From a bacterium (GTDB lineage: Bacteria > Pseudomonadota > Alphaproteobacteria > Caulobacterales > Hyphomonadaceae): a DNA stretch of 64,000 nucleotides. The stretch is from the NCBI GenBank assembly GCA_016125045.1, contig WGML01000002.1, positions 434,001-498,000 on the forward strand, in the 5' to 3' direction. Below the pieces are notes generated by a model. It did not search any database and was not told where the DNA came from. It was given only the letters and a program-made list of their open reading frames with translations. A program made the position numbers and the translations under genes. Below, in pieces: positions 9,627 through 18,579 of the stretch. Within the stretch, counting starts at the first letter, position 1, and each line of letters opens with the position of its first letter.

Positions 9627-10877
9627 ATGACCGGAGCGACAAGGCGTTACACGGCGGTTGCGATCGCGCTCCACTGGGCGATCGCATTCTCGATCTTCGG
9701 CCTGATCGGCGTCGGCTGGAACATGGGCGACCTGCCGCCCGGCGACCCGCTGAGAGTGACGCTCTACCAGATGCACAAATCCTTCGGGATCATGGTGTTG
9801 GTGCTCTCGGTCGGCCGCATCGTGTGGCGGCTGATGAACCCCCCGCCGCCCGAACCGCCGATGCCCTCCTGGCAGAAACGCGCGGCCAGCGCCGTGCACA
9901 TCGCCTTCTATGCGCTGATCATCATCATGCCGCTGACGGGCTGGGTCCTGGTTTCGGCCGCGCCCCAGGGCACCCCGACCGTGCTGTTCGGGGTCGCGCC
10001 GTGGCCGCATCTTCCGGGCCTGCCCGATCTACCGCTCGAAACGCGGCGCGACCTGCACGGGCCGCTGGAGTTCGTGCATTCCAAGCTGGCGTGGGTGGTG
10101 ATCGTGCTGCTTGGCCTGCATGTCGCGGCGGCGCTCAAGCATCAGTTTGTTGACCGGGATGGGCTGCTGTCCCGCATGGCGCCTGGTGTGTTCGGTCGGA
10201 CCAATGGTCCGGTCGAGAAGGGGCGCGGCGCGCTGATCGCTTTCGCGGCGGCGGCGGCGGTGCTCGGGCTCGGGGTCGGCGCGGCGCTGCTGACCAGTGC
10301 TCCGGGCGCGGCGGCGAATGAAGCGCCGGCGCCGCAACAGGCGGTCCAGACGAGCGCGTCGCCAGCCTGGAAGGTCGACCCCGCCGCCAGCAGGATCGCG
10401 TTTTCCGGCATCTATTCCGGGCGTCCCTTCTCCGGCGTGTTCAAGGACTGGACGGCGGACATCCTGTTCGATCCTGAGGCCCCTGAGGACGCCCGTGTCC
10501 GCGTGACGGTGGCCACCGCGACCGCTGACGCCGGGGACAGCTATTTCAACGACTCGCTGAAGGACGGCGACTGGTTTGATGTCGCAAAGCACGCCTCGGC
10601 GGTGTTCGAGGTGAATGAGGGCGTCGAGAAGACCGGGGCCAACAGCTATGAAGCGACGGGCGTGCTGACGATCAAGGGAGAACCCTTCCCGCTGCGGCTG
10701 CCCTTCACGCTCGACATCACCGGCGACAAGGGCCTGATGCGCGCCGAAATCATCATGAAGCGGCTCAGCCTCGGCGTCGGCAAGGGCGTGACCGGCGCGC
10801 CCAGCACAAGCGAAGAATGGGTGTCGGACGATATCACGGTGACGATCGAGGTTTCGGCGACACGCCAGCCGTCGTGA
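9627..10877 (+). CDS. Cytochrome b561 / YceI-domain fusion protein
   Basis: This 416-residue protein joins two families. Residues 1-185 form a four-helix cytochrome b561 with the expected heme-ligand histidines His16 (ALHWAI), His50 (YQMHKSFG), His151 and His165. A further membrane helix at about 203-223 leads into a periplasmic YceI lipocalin-like domain (about 248-416, starting PAWKVDPAASRIAF). YceI proteins bind isoprenoid quinone-like lipids, and b561 moves electrons between quinone and periplasm. The fusion is therefore consistent with a quinone-linked redox function. It overlaps the next gene by four bases (GTGA). Confidence 0.9.
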   Translation: MTGATRRYTAVAIALHWAIAFSIFGLIGVGWNMGDLPPGDPLRVTLYQMHKSFGIMVLVLSVGRIVWRLMNPPPPEPPMPSWQKRAASAVHIAFYALIIIMPLTGWVLVSAAPQGTPTVLFGVAPWPHLPGLPDLPLETRRDLHGPLEFVHSKLAWVVIVLLGLHVAAALKHQFVDRDGLLSRMAPGVFGRTNGPVEKGRGALIAFAAAAAVLGLGVGAALLTSAPGAAANEAPAPQQAVQTSASPAWKVDPAASRIAFSGIYSGRPFSGVFKDWTADILFDPEAPEDARVRVTVATATADAGDSYFNDSLKDGDWFDVAKHASAVFEVNEGVEKTGANSYEATGVLTIKGEPFPLRLPFTLDITGDKGLMRAEIIMKRLSLGVGKGVTGAPSTSEEWVSDDITVTIEVSATRQPS

Positions 10878-11875
10878 CCCCCGGGCGGGAGCCGCGCGCC
10901 GGGGTTCGGATCGTCGCCGGACCCGGTGCGATCGAAGAGGCCGCCGCGGTGCTGCTGGGCGGCGGACGGGTCGCGATCCCGACCGAAACGGTCTATGGGC
11001 TCGCCGCTGATGCGACGCAAGGCGAAGCGGTGGCCGCGGTGTTCGCCGCAAAGCAACGGCCGCGTTTCAATCCCCTGATCCACCATGTGGCGGACGTCTC
11101 GATGGCGAGGCGTTTCGCGGTCATGACGCCCGAAGCCGAAGCGCTGGCGGAGCGGTTCTGGCCCGGGCCGCTCTCGATCATTCTCGCCGTGCGGGCGGAC
11201 GCCGGCCTGAGCCCGCTCGCCCGGGCGGGCCTCGACACGATCGCCTTGCGCGTGCCCGACCATCCGATGGCGCTCGACATCATCCGCCGGGTTGGACGCC
11301 CCCTCGCGGCGCCCTCCGCCAATCCGTCCGAACATCTGTCGCCGGTGACGGCGGCGGATGTCGTCGCGGGTCTCGGAGACCGGGTCGATCTGGTGGTCGA
11401 CGGCGGCAGGTGTCGCGACGGCGTTGAGTCGACGATCGTGGCGCTGACCGGGGACGGTCCCGTGCTGCTGCGTCCAGGCGCCACGCCGCGCGAGGCGATC
11501 GAGCGCGTCGTCGGGCGGTTCGTTGAACGCCGGCCGGACGGACGGGTGATCGCGCCCGGCATGATGCGCCGGCACTATGCTCCAAAGGCGGCGTTGCGCC
11601 TCGACGCGACGGACATTCGGGCGGGCGAGGTGTTTCTCGGATTCGGCCCTCCGCCCGAGGGAGTCGAGCCGGCGCTCAATCTGTCCGAACGCGGAGATTT
11701 GCGAGAAGCCGCTTCCAATCTATTCTTTCGCTTGCGCGAGTTGGATGAGCACGCCAATGCTATCGCTGTCGCGCCGATTCCCGGGACCGGTCTTGGCGAA
11801 GCGATCGTCGACCGTCTCACACGAGCGGCGACATCGCCCGAAAAGCCGGAGCCCGAACAAACGGAGCAGGCGTGA
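10874..11875 (+). CDS. Threonylcarbamoyl-AMP synthase (Sua5/YwlC/TsaC family)
   Basis: This enzyme makes threonylcarbamoyl-AMP from threonine, bicarbonate and ATP for the t6A37 modification of tRNAs that read ANN codons. It contains RVAIPTETVYGLAADAT and the KQRPRFNPLIHHV signature (KxR...NPLI). At 333 residues it is the long Sua5 type with an extra C-terminal SUA5 domain. I chose the GTG at 10874 because it forms a GTGA overlap with the stop of the b561-YceI gene, indicating translational coupling. The pairing with a cytochrome gene has no obvious functional reason. Confidence 0.92.
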   Translation: MTPGREPRAGVRIVAGPGAIEEAAAVLLGGGRVAIPTETVYGLAADATQGEAVAAVFAAKQRPRFNPLIHHVADVSMARRFAVMTPEAEALAERFWPGPLSIILAVRADAGLSPLARAGLDTIALRVPDHPMALDIIRRVGRPLAAPSANPSEHLSPVTAADVVAGLGDRVDLVVDGGRCRDGVESTIVALTGDGPVLLRPGATPREAIERVVGRFVERRPDGRVIAPGMMRRHYAPKAALRLDATDIRAGEVFLGFGPPPEGVEPALNLSERGDLREAASNLFFRLRELDEHANAIAVAPIPGTGLGEAIVDRLTRAATSPEKPEPEQTEQA

Positions 11876-11975
11876 CCGAGAGTCCACACTCCGGAAGTTT
11901 GTTCGAGTAGATCTGGGCCAACAAATTCTGGGCGCGCTCGAATCGGAGTACCGAGGCTCGTCCAAGGAGAGACAC

Positions 11976-12275
11976 ATGGTGACAAAAGCAAAACCATCCA
12001 AGCCGGCCGCGGCGAAATCCGCGAAGCCCGCTGCGACCAAGACTTCGGCGGCGAAGACCACAACCGCCAAGGTCGCTGCGAAGCCGGCCAAGGCAGCCGC
12101 CCCCAAGGCGGCCGCAAAGCCTGCCGCCAAGGCCAAGCCGACCGCCACCAAGGCGGCGACCGCCAAGGCTCCGGCGGCCAAGGCCGCTGCTCCGAAGGCT
12201 GCTGCGAAGCCCGCCAAGCCTGCCGCGAAAGCCGCAGCGAAGCCGGCCGCCAAACCGGCAGCCAAGAAGAAGTGA
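11976..12275 (+). CDS. Histone H1-like Lys/Ala/Pro-rich protein
   Basis: The 99-residue product is almost entirely Ala, Lys, Pro and Thr, in repeated AAKPA, AKAA and KPAAK blocks, and ends in KKK. It resembles the C-terminal tail of eukaryotic histone H1 and bacterial H1-like proteins such as AlgP/AlgR3 or Chlamydia HctB. Those bind DNA or RNA non-specifically through lysines. It has a very good Shine-Dalgarno (AAGGAGA at 11965-11971) and a strong terminator downstream, which suggests high expression as a single-gene transcript. Its role is probably nucleoid organisation, but this is inference from composition. Confidence 0.75.
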   Translation: MVTKAKPSKPAAAKSAKPAATKTSAAKTTTAKVAAKPAKAAAPKAAAKPAAKAKPTATKAATAKAPAAKAAAPKAAAKPAKPAAKAAAKPAAKPAAKKK

Positions 12276-12779
12276 CGATCACCCGCTCGTCGTCGGCGCA
12301 GCTTGGCTGATCGTTTCACGACGGATCGGGAACAACTTCATCGGGTCCGCTTCCTTCATCGCGAAGCCTGAGGCCTGAGCAAGACCCACTTCCAGCCACC
12401 CCGGATGCTATCGCATCCGGGGTGTTTTGTCTTTCAGGAGGCGTCCTCGTTAGGTCGCGCGGCCGGTCGCGTGGCCGAATTTCCGCAGCGGACTGCGCGT
12501 CGCCTCGACAACCGCATTGTGGATAAGCGCTCGCGGGCGTAGTCTTTGCATGAAAAGCGATGCGGAATTCGCTCACCCGGACGCTGGACCCCACTGTCTC
12601 ATGAGAGATGAGGTCGGGCTCCGCGCGAGCGGTCGAGCCGCCACAGGGATCGGTCCAGCGGCGAGAGCCAGGTCGGCAGGGGTCCGGGTGGCGGCCGGGT
12701 CCGGTCGATGTGACGGAGCAGCGTCGGGAGAGTGGACCAGAGTCTGGTCCGGGCGTGTAGAGAGTGCGGGGACAGGATC
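12276..12779. other. Long intergenic region (504 bp)
   Basis: Between the H1-like gene and the SPFH gene. It contains the terminator at 12397-12431. The rest (12432-12779) shows no convincing coding frame or repeat. A GTG at 12732 could in principle extend the SPFH gene upstream. The promoter of the SPFH gene should lie here, but I see no clear -35/-10 pair. Confidence 0.5.
12397..12431 (+). terminator. Rho-independent terminator after the H1-like gene
   Basis: A perfect 12-bp stem (CACCCCGGATGC with its complement), a four-base loop TATC, then TTTTGTCTTT. It lies about 120 bases past the stop codon and points along the plus strand. It is one of the strongest intrinsic terminators visible in the window. 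Confidence 0.85.
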
Positions 12780-13853
12780 GTGGTTGAGATCATTGGCATC
12801 ATTGGCGCCTTGTTTGTCGGGGGCGTGGTCGCGTTCCTGCTTTATCGCGCGTCGCGGACGTTCGACGTGGGCGTGCACAACACCTTCGTCACGACGCGTG
12901 ACGGCACATTCTACGGGGCGCTGCGCGCGCCCACCACGCTCTGGGATCCACGCATCCGGGTGATGCGCGACAAGGACGCGCCGGACCTCTCCTTCATCAC
13001 GCACGATCCGGCGGGCGCGGAATATTTCGAGCGCTCGCTCGTGACCAAGCGGACCGGCGAAATCTCGCTTCGGGTCAACACCTGCGCGCCCCGGCCTTTC
13101 CTGGTCCAGACGGCGGACGACCACAAGATCCGCGTGCGGACGCGGGTGATCTTCCAGCTCGACGTCGAGCGGATCCAGATCGCCTGCCAGTTGCAGAATT
13201 TCGGCGCGACGCTCGCCGCCCGCATCGAGAACCTCTTTGAGAACGAACTCGGCCAGTACCGCGACGAAGAGGTGCGATCCAAGCAGTACGAGATCGAGAA
13301 CAGCGTCGTTCGGGCCCTGAAGGCGATCGAGGAGCAGGATGCGTCGGCGCCCTTCATGGGACTGCCGCTGGGGATCCACGTCTTCGAGGCCAGCTTCTCG
13401 TATGAAGACGTCGGCTTCTCGCATTATGGGGCCGGCGCCGGTTCGGAGGGCGAGAAAGACTCCGGTTCCCCTCCGGGCGTCATGATGATCCAGCCCCAGC
13501 AGCTGGACAAGATCGCGGATGCTTTCAAGGATCGCGATCCGTCCGCGCGGGAGCTGCTGTTGTCGCTGCTCGAGATGCAGACCCGGCAGAACATTGTCGA
13601 ACTGCTGTGCAAATCAGGTGGGCTTGTCGCCTTCACGGCCGAGGAGCTGGGGCTTTCGACCCGCCGCATCGAGCGGTCTGGGCATGGCTTCAACGTGATG
13701 AAGGAAATGGACACACCGGCCGCGCCGACGCCTGCTCAGGCCCCGGCCCCGGCGACGCCAGCTCCCGACGCGGCGAACGCCGGCCCGAAAGTGGTGACCG
13801 ACGCCGAACGCGCCGCGCGGTATTACGGGGTGGTGCACCAGGAATCGCGGTAG
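12780..13853 (+). CDS. SPFH/Band 7 domain membrane protein
   Basis: A 357-residue protein that starts with one membrane helix (IIGIIGALFVGGVVAFLLY). A prohibitin-like (SPFH) domain of about 200 residues follows. It includes the typical VQTADDHKIRVRTRVIFQLD strand pair and the GATLAARIENLF/EIENSVVRALK helices. The C-terminus is a Pro/Ala-rich linker and a short tail. SPFH proteins oligomerise on the inner membrane and organise membrane domains or proteases. I chose the GTG at 12780, which places the helix at the very N-terminus; a GTG at 12732 would add 16 residues. It is convergent with the YceI cluster. Confidence 0.8.
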   Translation: MVEIIGIIGALFVGGVVAFLLYRASRTFDVGVHNTFVTTRDGTFYGALRAPTTLWDPRIRVMRDKDAPDLSFITHDPAGAEYFERSLVTKRTGEISLRVNTCAPRPFLVQTADDHKIRVRTRVIFQLDVERIQIACQLQNFGATLAARIENLFENELGQYRDEEVRSKQYEIENSVVRALKAIEEQDASAPFMGLPLGIHVFEASFSYEDVGFSHYGAGAGSEGEKDSGSPPGVMMIQPQQLDKIADAFKDRDPSARELLLSLLEMQTRQNIVELLCKSGGLVAFTAEELGLSTRRIERSGHGFNVMKEMDTPAAPTPAQAPAPATPAPDAANAGPKVVTDAERAARYYGVVHQESR

Positions 13854-13884
13854 TGGGGCGCCCGCCGGAGGGGGGCGGCCTCGA

Positions 13885-14547
13885 TCAGGACGCGGCCTGA
13901 ACGAACTCGGCCTCGATGATGACCTCTACCTCGTCGCCGACGACGCTGGCGAAGCGCGTCAGGCCGAAGTCCGACCGTTTGAGCACGCCGCGGGCCGAGA
14001 AGCCGAGCAGATCGCGCGCGCCGAAGAAGGGCGAGTTCGCCGTGCCGTTGAAGGTCACGTCCAGCGTCACGGGCTTCGTGATCCCCAGGAAGGAAAGCTC
14101 GCCCGTCACCTTGCCTGTGGTGGGCCCGGTCTGCTCCACCAGCGAGGACTCAAACACGATCTGCGGAAACTGGCCGGCCTTGAACCAGTCGTTGGCAAGC
14201 TCGGAGTCCCAGCTGTCGCGGGTCGGGTGTTCGGCGCGGACGGAGGCAGGATTGATGACCGCCTTCAAACGCGATGCGGCGGGGTTTGCGGGATCGAAGT
14301 CGAGCGATGCGTCGAAGTCGACGAAGCGCGCCGTATAGTTCGACAACCCCATGTGCTTGACGCGCCAGACGAGCGACGCGTGAGATTTTTCCAGCTCGTA
14401 CTGACCGGAGCCGACATTTGTCAGGTCCTGGCGGGCGGGGGTGATGCATCCTGCGAGCACGAGCGCGGCGGCGGCGACCGCGCCGGCGAGATTCCGGCCG
14501 CCGCCAGCGCGCGTCTCGGACGCGGCCGGCGCTGCGTGAGAGTGCAT
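13885..14547 (-). CDS. YceI-family lipoprotein (first of a three-gene cluster)
   Basis: A 220-residue protein with a lipobox (LVLAGC near residue 34) and one YceI domain. The diagnostic segments are YELEKSHASLVWRVKHMGLSN, PASVRA, GELSFLGITKPV and LGFSARGVLKRSDFGL. YceI domains form a small beta-barrel that binds a polyisoprenoid-type lipid in the periplasm. It is the most divergent of the three tandem copies. It lies 37 bases downstream of the next copy on the same strand, so the three probably form one operon. Confidence 0.92.
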   Translation of the reverse strand: MHSHAAPAASETRAGGGRNLAGAVAAAALVLAGCITPARQDLTNVGSGQYELEKSHASLVWRVKHMGLSNYTARFVDFDASLDFDPANPAASRLKAVINPASVRAEHPTRDSWDSELANDWFKAGQFPQIVFESSLVEQTGPTTGKVTGELSFLGITKPVTLDVTFNGTANSPFFGARDLLGFSARGVLKRSDFGLTRFASVVGDEVEVIIEAEFVQAAS

Positions 14548-14584
14548 GGGGCGCTCCTGCGGTCTCAGCGGCCGCGCGGGCCGC

Positions 14585-15205
14585 TTATTTCTGTTCGAAC
14601 TCCGCCTCGATCAGGATCTGCACGTCATCGCCGAGGAATTGCTGTCCCCACGACATGCCCCATTCCGAGCGTTTGATGGTCGTGGTTCCGGAGAAGCCGA
14701 GCTTGTGCTTCTGCGAGCGGGGGTTTGGCCGGTGTCCGTTATAGGTGACGTTGATCGTCACAGGCTTGGTCACGCCGAGGAAGGTCAGGTCTCCGGTGAG
14801 GGCTCCGGATGTGTCGCTCGTCTTGGTCGCCGAGGTCGACACGAAGGTGATCTTCGGGTGCGCCGCCGAGTTGAAGAAGCGCTCGTCCTGCAGTTCGGCG
14901 TTGAAGTCGGTCGTGTTGCCCTCCGGCCGGGTCTTGGCGAAGTCCGTCTCGACGGTCTTCGGGTCGATGGTCACGGTGATCCTGGACGCTTCCGGCGCGG
15001 CGGGGTCGAATTGCAGCTCCGCGTTGAAATGGGTGAAGCGCGCGGTGTAGTTCGACACGCCGAGATGCTTCACGCGCCAGTTGATGCTGGCGTGGGTCTT
15101 GTCGAGCACATAGGCGCCGGCGGGCGGAGCCTCGGGCGCCTGCGCGAGTGCGGACGGTGCGAAGACGGCGGCGGCGAGGACGGCGGCGAAAAGGTGGGAA
15201 CGCAT
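14585..15205 (-). CDS. YceI-family periplasmic protein (second copy)
   Basis: A 206-residue protein with a Sec signal peptide (MRSHLFAAVLAAAVFAPSALAQ) and a YceI domain (YVLDKTHASINWRVKHLGVSN, IDPKTVETDF, GDLTFLGVTKPVTINV, KRSEWGMSWG). The ATG at 15205 has GAGGAG seven bases upstream; a TTG further up is not needed. Unlike its neighbours it has no lipobox and should be soluble in the periplasm. It shares DPKTVETDFAK and FNAEL segments with the third copy, suggesting a local duplication. Confidence 0.93.
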   Translation of the reverse strand: MRSHLFAAVLAAAVFAPSALAQAPEAPPAGAYVLDKTHASINWRVKHLGVSNYTARFTHFNAELQFDPAAPEASRITVTIDPKTVETDFAKTRPEGNTTDFNAELQDERFFNSAAHPKITFVSTSATKTSDTSGALTGDLTFLGVTKPVTINVTYNGHRPNPRSQKHKLGFSGTTTIKRSEWGMSWGQQFLGDDVQILIEAEFEQK

Positions 15206-15236
15206 CAGATTGCTCCTCAAGGATCGGGGACTGGTG

Positions 15237-15953
15237 CTACTGGGGAGCGGCCGCGAGCGGCGCTTCGCTCAGGAATTCGGCTTCGATGAGCAGATCCACA
15301 GCGTCGCCGGTGAAGGCCTGTCCGAACGTCATGCCGAAGTCCGAACGGATGATCTGGCCGGTCGCCGAAAAGCCGACGCGATATTTCTGCGCGCGCGGGT
15401 CCTCGAACACGCCATTGTAGACGACGTCGAGCGTGACCGGCTTGGTGACGCCGAGGAAGGTGAGGTCCCCGGTGAGCTTGCCGGTGTTTTCGCCCGTCCG
15501 CTCGGCGGAGGTGGACTTGAATGTGATCGTGGGGAAGGCGGCGGAGTTGAAGAAATTCGCCTCGTCCGCCAGTTCGGCGTTGAAGTCGGTCGTGTTGCCG
15601 GGAGCCCGCTGCTTGGCGAAGTCGGTCTCGACCGTCTTGGGGTCGATCGTAACGGTGATCATCGACTTCTCCGGCGCGACAGGATCAAGCGTCAGCGCGG
15701 CGTCGAAATGAGTGAAGCGGGCGGTGTATTTGGACAGGCCCTGATGGTCGACCTTCCACAAGAGGCTCGCATGCGTCTTGTCGAGCGTGTAGGGGCCGGC
15801 GGCGACGTTCAACGGGGCGTAGGTGACCGCCGCAGGGGCGCCCGCCGTGGCGGCGCCTTCTGTCGTTGCAGACGTTTCGCCGCGCGGTGAACATGCGGCA
15901 AGGACGATCGCGGCGGCGGCGGTCGCCAGTCCCGCGGTGAAAGCACGCTTCAT
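15237..15953 (-). CDS. YceI-family lipoprotein (third copy)
   Basis: A 238-residue protein with lipobox VLAAC near residue 20, a short Ala/Thr-rich tether and a YceI domain (YTLDKTHASLLWKVDHQGLSK, IDPKTVETDFAK, GDLTFLGVTKPVTLDV, IRSDFGMTFGQAF). The start at 15953 is supported by GGAGG six bases upstream. This is the promoter-proximal gene of the presumed operon. The 31-base gap to the second copy argues for cotranscription. Confidence 0.93.
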   Translation of the reverse strand: MKRAFTAGLATAAAAIVLAACSPRGETSATTEGAATAGAPAAVTYAPLNVAAGPYTLDKTHASLLWKVDHQGLSKYTARFTHFDAALTLDPVAPEKSMITVTIDPKTVETDFAKQRAPGNTTDFNAELADEANFFNSAAFPTITFKSTSAERTGENTGKLTGDLTFLGVTKPVTLDVVYNGVFEDPRAQKYRVGFSATGQIIRSDFGMTFGQAFTGDAVDLLIEAEFLSEAPLAAAPQ

Positions 15954-16072
15954 GTCAGGCCTCCTCCAGCTTCGCCCCACTCCTTAGGTTAACGCCCGGG
16001 AATACGCCAGCCGCGCGACGGAATTGCCCGTCCCATTACCGAGAATTCATGTTGCGGGTCGCGGGTCCTTGC

Positions 16073-16372
16073 TCAGCGGCAGGCGTTCGGAAACGGATCA
16101 TACTGTACGAGCAGCCACTGGATCGGGCTGTTCACGCGGTGGCGATCGTCGAGATAGCTTTTCGGCCAGATCGCGGCGCGAATGGCGGCCCAGGCGATCC
16201 AGTTCGGCGCGCCTTCAAGCTCGTTCGCGGGCGTCGTGATCGAGAGTTCGCTCGGCGCGCAGGCGTAGTCCCGCGTCGGCTGGTCGGTCAGGAAGCCGTA
16301 GACGCCCCCGCCGAAGACGATGACCACCACGGTGAGGTATAGCGAGATGATCAGTCCGATGAACTGGCGCAC
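16073..16372 (-). CDS. Small membrane protein of unknown function
   Basis: A 99-residue protein with one N-terminal hydrophobic helix (IGLIISLYLTVVVIVFGGGVYGF). The remaining segment of about 70 residues is rich in Trp and Pro and ends near WLLVQYDPFPNACR. No family is recognised. It lies on the same strand as the YceI cluster, about 120 bases upstream of it. It may be a separate transcript. The coding call rests on length, hydrophobic pattern and codon bias. Confidence 0.6.
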   Translation of the reverse strand: MRQFIGLIISLYLTVVVIVFGGGVYGFLTDQPTRDYACAPSELSITTPANELEGAPNWIAWAAIRAAIWPKSYLDDRHRVNSPIQWLLVQYDPFPNACR

Positions 16373-16509
16373 GTGTCTTCCCCTCGAGAGTCGCCCCCAC
16401 GATTGTCTTACGTCATTCCTTGTGGCTTCGTCGACGGGCCCCCGAAGGGTTGGCGGATTCGCTCTCGCGGCGCATACCGGCCGGAAGGCTCAAGCAAGGG
16501 ATCCACCCG

Positions 16510-17562
16510 ATGGACGGCTTTGAGGGCAAGACCCCCCGCACGCGGTACGACTATCCCTTCGAGACGACGCCGGAGCCGGGGGTGACGCTGGAGGTTGCGC
16601 CGGGGGTCAGATGGGTCCGCATGCCGCTGCCCTTCGCGCTGAAGTGGATCAACCTCTGGCTGATCGAGGACGGCGACGGCTGGACGCTCGTCGACACCGG
16701 CGTTTCGACGTCCGAGACCAAGGCGCACTGGCGCACCCTGTTCGCAACGGAGCTTGAAGGGCGACGCATCACCCGGGTGATCGTCACGCACATGCATCCC
16801 GATCACGTGGGGCTCGCCGGCTGGATCTGCCGCAAGTTCGGATGTGATCTCTGGATGTCGCGGCTCGAATACGTGACCTGCCGGATGCTGGTCGCCGACA
16901 CCGGGCGGGAGGCGCCGGAGGCAGGCGTCCGGTTCTATCGCGCGGCCGGTTGGGGGCAGGACGACATCGACAGGTATGTCGAGCGCTTCGGCGGGTTCGG
17001 CAAAGCCGTGTCGCAGCTCCCGGACGCCTACCGCAGGCTCTCCGACGGGGATGAGGTGACGATCGGCGGGCGCGTCTGGCGCGTGATCATGGGCTGCGGT
17101 CACTCGCCCGAGCATGCGTGCCTGTGGTGCGAGGAGCTGAACGTTTTCATTTCGGGCGATCAGATCCTTCCGCGCATCTCCTCGAACGTCTCGGTGTTCC
17201 CGACGGAGCCGGCCGCGGACCCGCTCCAGGACTGGCTCTCGTCCTGCGCCAAACTGAAGCAGGCGGTGCCGCCCGACGTGCTTGTCTGCCCGGCGCACAA
17301 CGAACCGTTCTATGGCGCGCACAAGCGCCTCGACGCGCTGATCGCAGGACATGAGACCGCCCTCGGACGGCTGCTCGAGCGTCTCGACGAGCCCAAACGG
17401 GCGGTCGATCTGTTCACGGCGGTGTTCGCGCGGCCGATCACGCCGGACCTTCTGGGCATGGCGACGGGGGAAACGCTTGCGCATGTCAACTGCCTGATCG
17501 AACGCGGGCGTGTGATCTCCGAGATGCGCGACGGGGTGGCCTACTACAGCCGGCGGCCTTGA
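16510..17562 (+). CDS. Metallo-beta-lactamase fold hydrolase
   Basis: A 350-residue MBL-fold protein. The metal motif THMHPDHVG (HxHxDH) is near residue 95. Further ligands are in MGCGHSPEHACLW (His), FISGDQILPRIS (Asp) and CPAHNEPFYGAH (His). A C-terminal helical/winged region of about 80 residues follows, as in LACTB2 and glyoxalase II-like relatives. The substrate is unknown; it may be a thioester or phosphodiester. The ATG at 16510 follows the conserved N-terminus better than an upstream in-frame start at 16420. Confidence 0.88.
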   Translation: MDGFEGKTPRTRYDYPFETTPEPGVTLEVAPGVRWVRMPLPFALKWINLWLIEDGDGWTLVDTGVSTSETKAHWRTLFATELEGRRITRVIVTHMHPDHVGLAGWICRKFGCDLWMSRLEYVTCRMLVADTGREAPEAGVRFYRAAGWGQDDIDRYVERFGGFGKAVSQLPDAYRRLSDGDEVTIGGRVWRVIMGCGHSPEHACLWCEELNVFISGDQILPRISSNVSVFPTEPAADPLQDWLSSCAKLKQAVPPDVLVCPAHNEPFYGAHKRLDALIAGHETALGRLLERLDEPKRAVDLFTAVFARPITPDLLGMATGETLAHVNCLIERGRVISEMRDGVAYYSRRP

Positions 17563-17649
17563 CGGAACGGGGCCCGGCGGGGCGTATGGGCGGCTTGTGG
17601 GCGGCTCGCCCGACGTCGCAGCGCGGAGCCGAAGAGCAGGGATTGCGAG

Positions 17650-18558
17650 ATGTCGAGTGAGACGACTTCCACCTCGGCGGAAGATTCTGGGGTGGACAAG
17701 GCCGCGCCCGCGGGCGGCCAGGAGGCGCCGCGCACTCTGCGACAGCGCCTCGTGCACGAGATTCGCGAAACCGCGCTGACGGTCGCGGTGTTCCTGCCCT
17801 TCTGGCTGGTGTTCACGACCTTCGCCTACGAGCTGCGGTCCATTCCGTCCGAGAGCATGGTGCCGGCGCTCCAGGTCGGCGACCGGGTCGCGGTGTCGAA
17901 GTTCGCCTACGGTTACACGCGCAATTCCGTCCCGTTCGGCATCGGCCGCTGGTTGATTCCGGATGATCCGACCCGGCCTGACGAGCGCCTGTTCGCGCGC
18001 ATGCCCAAGCGCGGCGACGTGGCGGTGTTTCAGCATCCCAATGACAACCGGGTGATGATCAAGCGCGTCGTCGGACTGCCGGGCGACCGCATCCAGGTGG
18101 TCGCAGGCCGCCTGACGGTCAATGGCGAGCCGGTGGAGCGCGAGCAGATCGCGCAGCGCACCTACATCCCGCATGAGGAGCGCGGGTTGTGGACGGCCAC
18201 GGAATACCGTGAGACGCTTCCGGGGGAAGCGGGTTCGCACCTGATCCACGAATGGTCCGACGACGACCGCTATGACCAGACGCCGATCTTCCGCGTGCCG
18301 GACGGGCACCTGTTCTTCATGGGAGACAACCGAGACAATTCCGAGGACAGCCGCGCGCCGACGGGGCATCCCGGGCTTGCGGCGCTCGAGCCCTATGCGT
18401 GGCCGAATGTCGGCATGTTCGGTGGTCCGAAGGCGATCGGATATGTGCCGCTCGACCATCTCATCGGCCGGGCGGACACGGTGGTCTTCACGCTGCACCG
18501 CTGCACCAGGGCGCCGGGGGCGGAGTGTCCGGCGCCGCGGCTGTGGCGCGGGCTCTGA
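17650..18558 (+). CDS. lepB: Signal peptidase I
   Basis: LepB removes Sec signal peptides from exported proteins at the inner membrane. The 302-residue protein has an acidic cytoplasmic N-terminus and one membrane helix (TVAVFLPFWLVFTTFAY). The catalytic Ser69 lies in IPSESMVPAL and the catalytic Lys138 in RVMIKRVVGLPGDR. The box E motif GDNRDNSEDSR is near residue 220. It is not next to the rnc-era block often seen with lepB in other genomes. Confidence 0.95.
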   Translation: MSSETTSTSAEDSGVDKAAPAGGQEAPRTLRQRLVHEIRETALTVAVFLPFWLVFTTFAYELRSIPSESMVPALQVGDRVAVSKFAYGYTRNSVPFGIGRWLIPDDPTRPDERLFARMPKRGDVAVFQHPNDNRVMIKRVVGLPGDRIQVVAGRLTVNGEPVEREQIAQRTYIPHEERGLWTATEYRETLPGEAGSHLIHEWSDDDRYDQTPIFRVPDGHLFFMGDNRDNSEDSRAPTGHPGLAALEPYAWPNVGMFGGPKAIGYVPLDHLIGRADTVVFTLHRCTRAPGAECPAPRLWRGL

Positions 18559-18579
18559 CGGTCGGGCGGGCGTTTCCAG

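Noticed and set aside
12316-12594. Open frame of 92 codons on the minus strand in the long intergenic region
   Set aside because: It reads through the strong terminator, has no ribosome-binding site and its composition is not protein-like.
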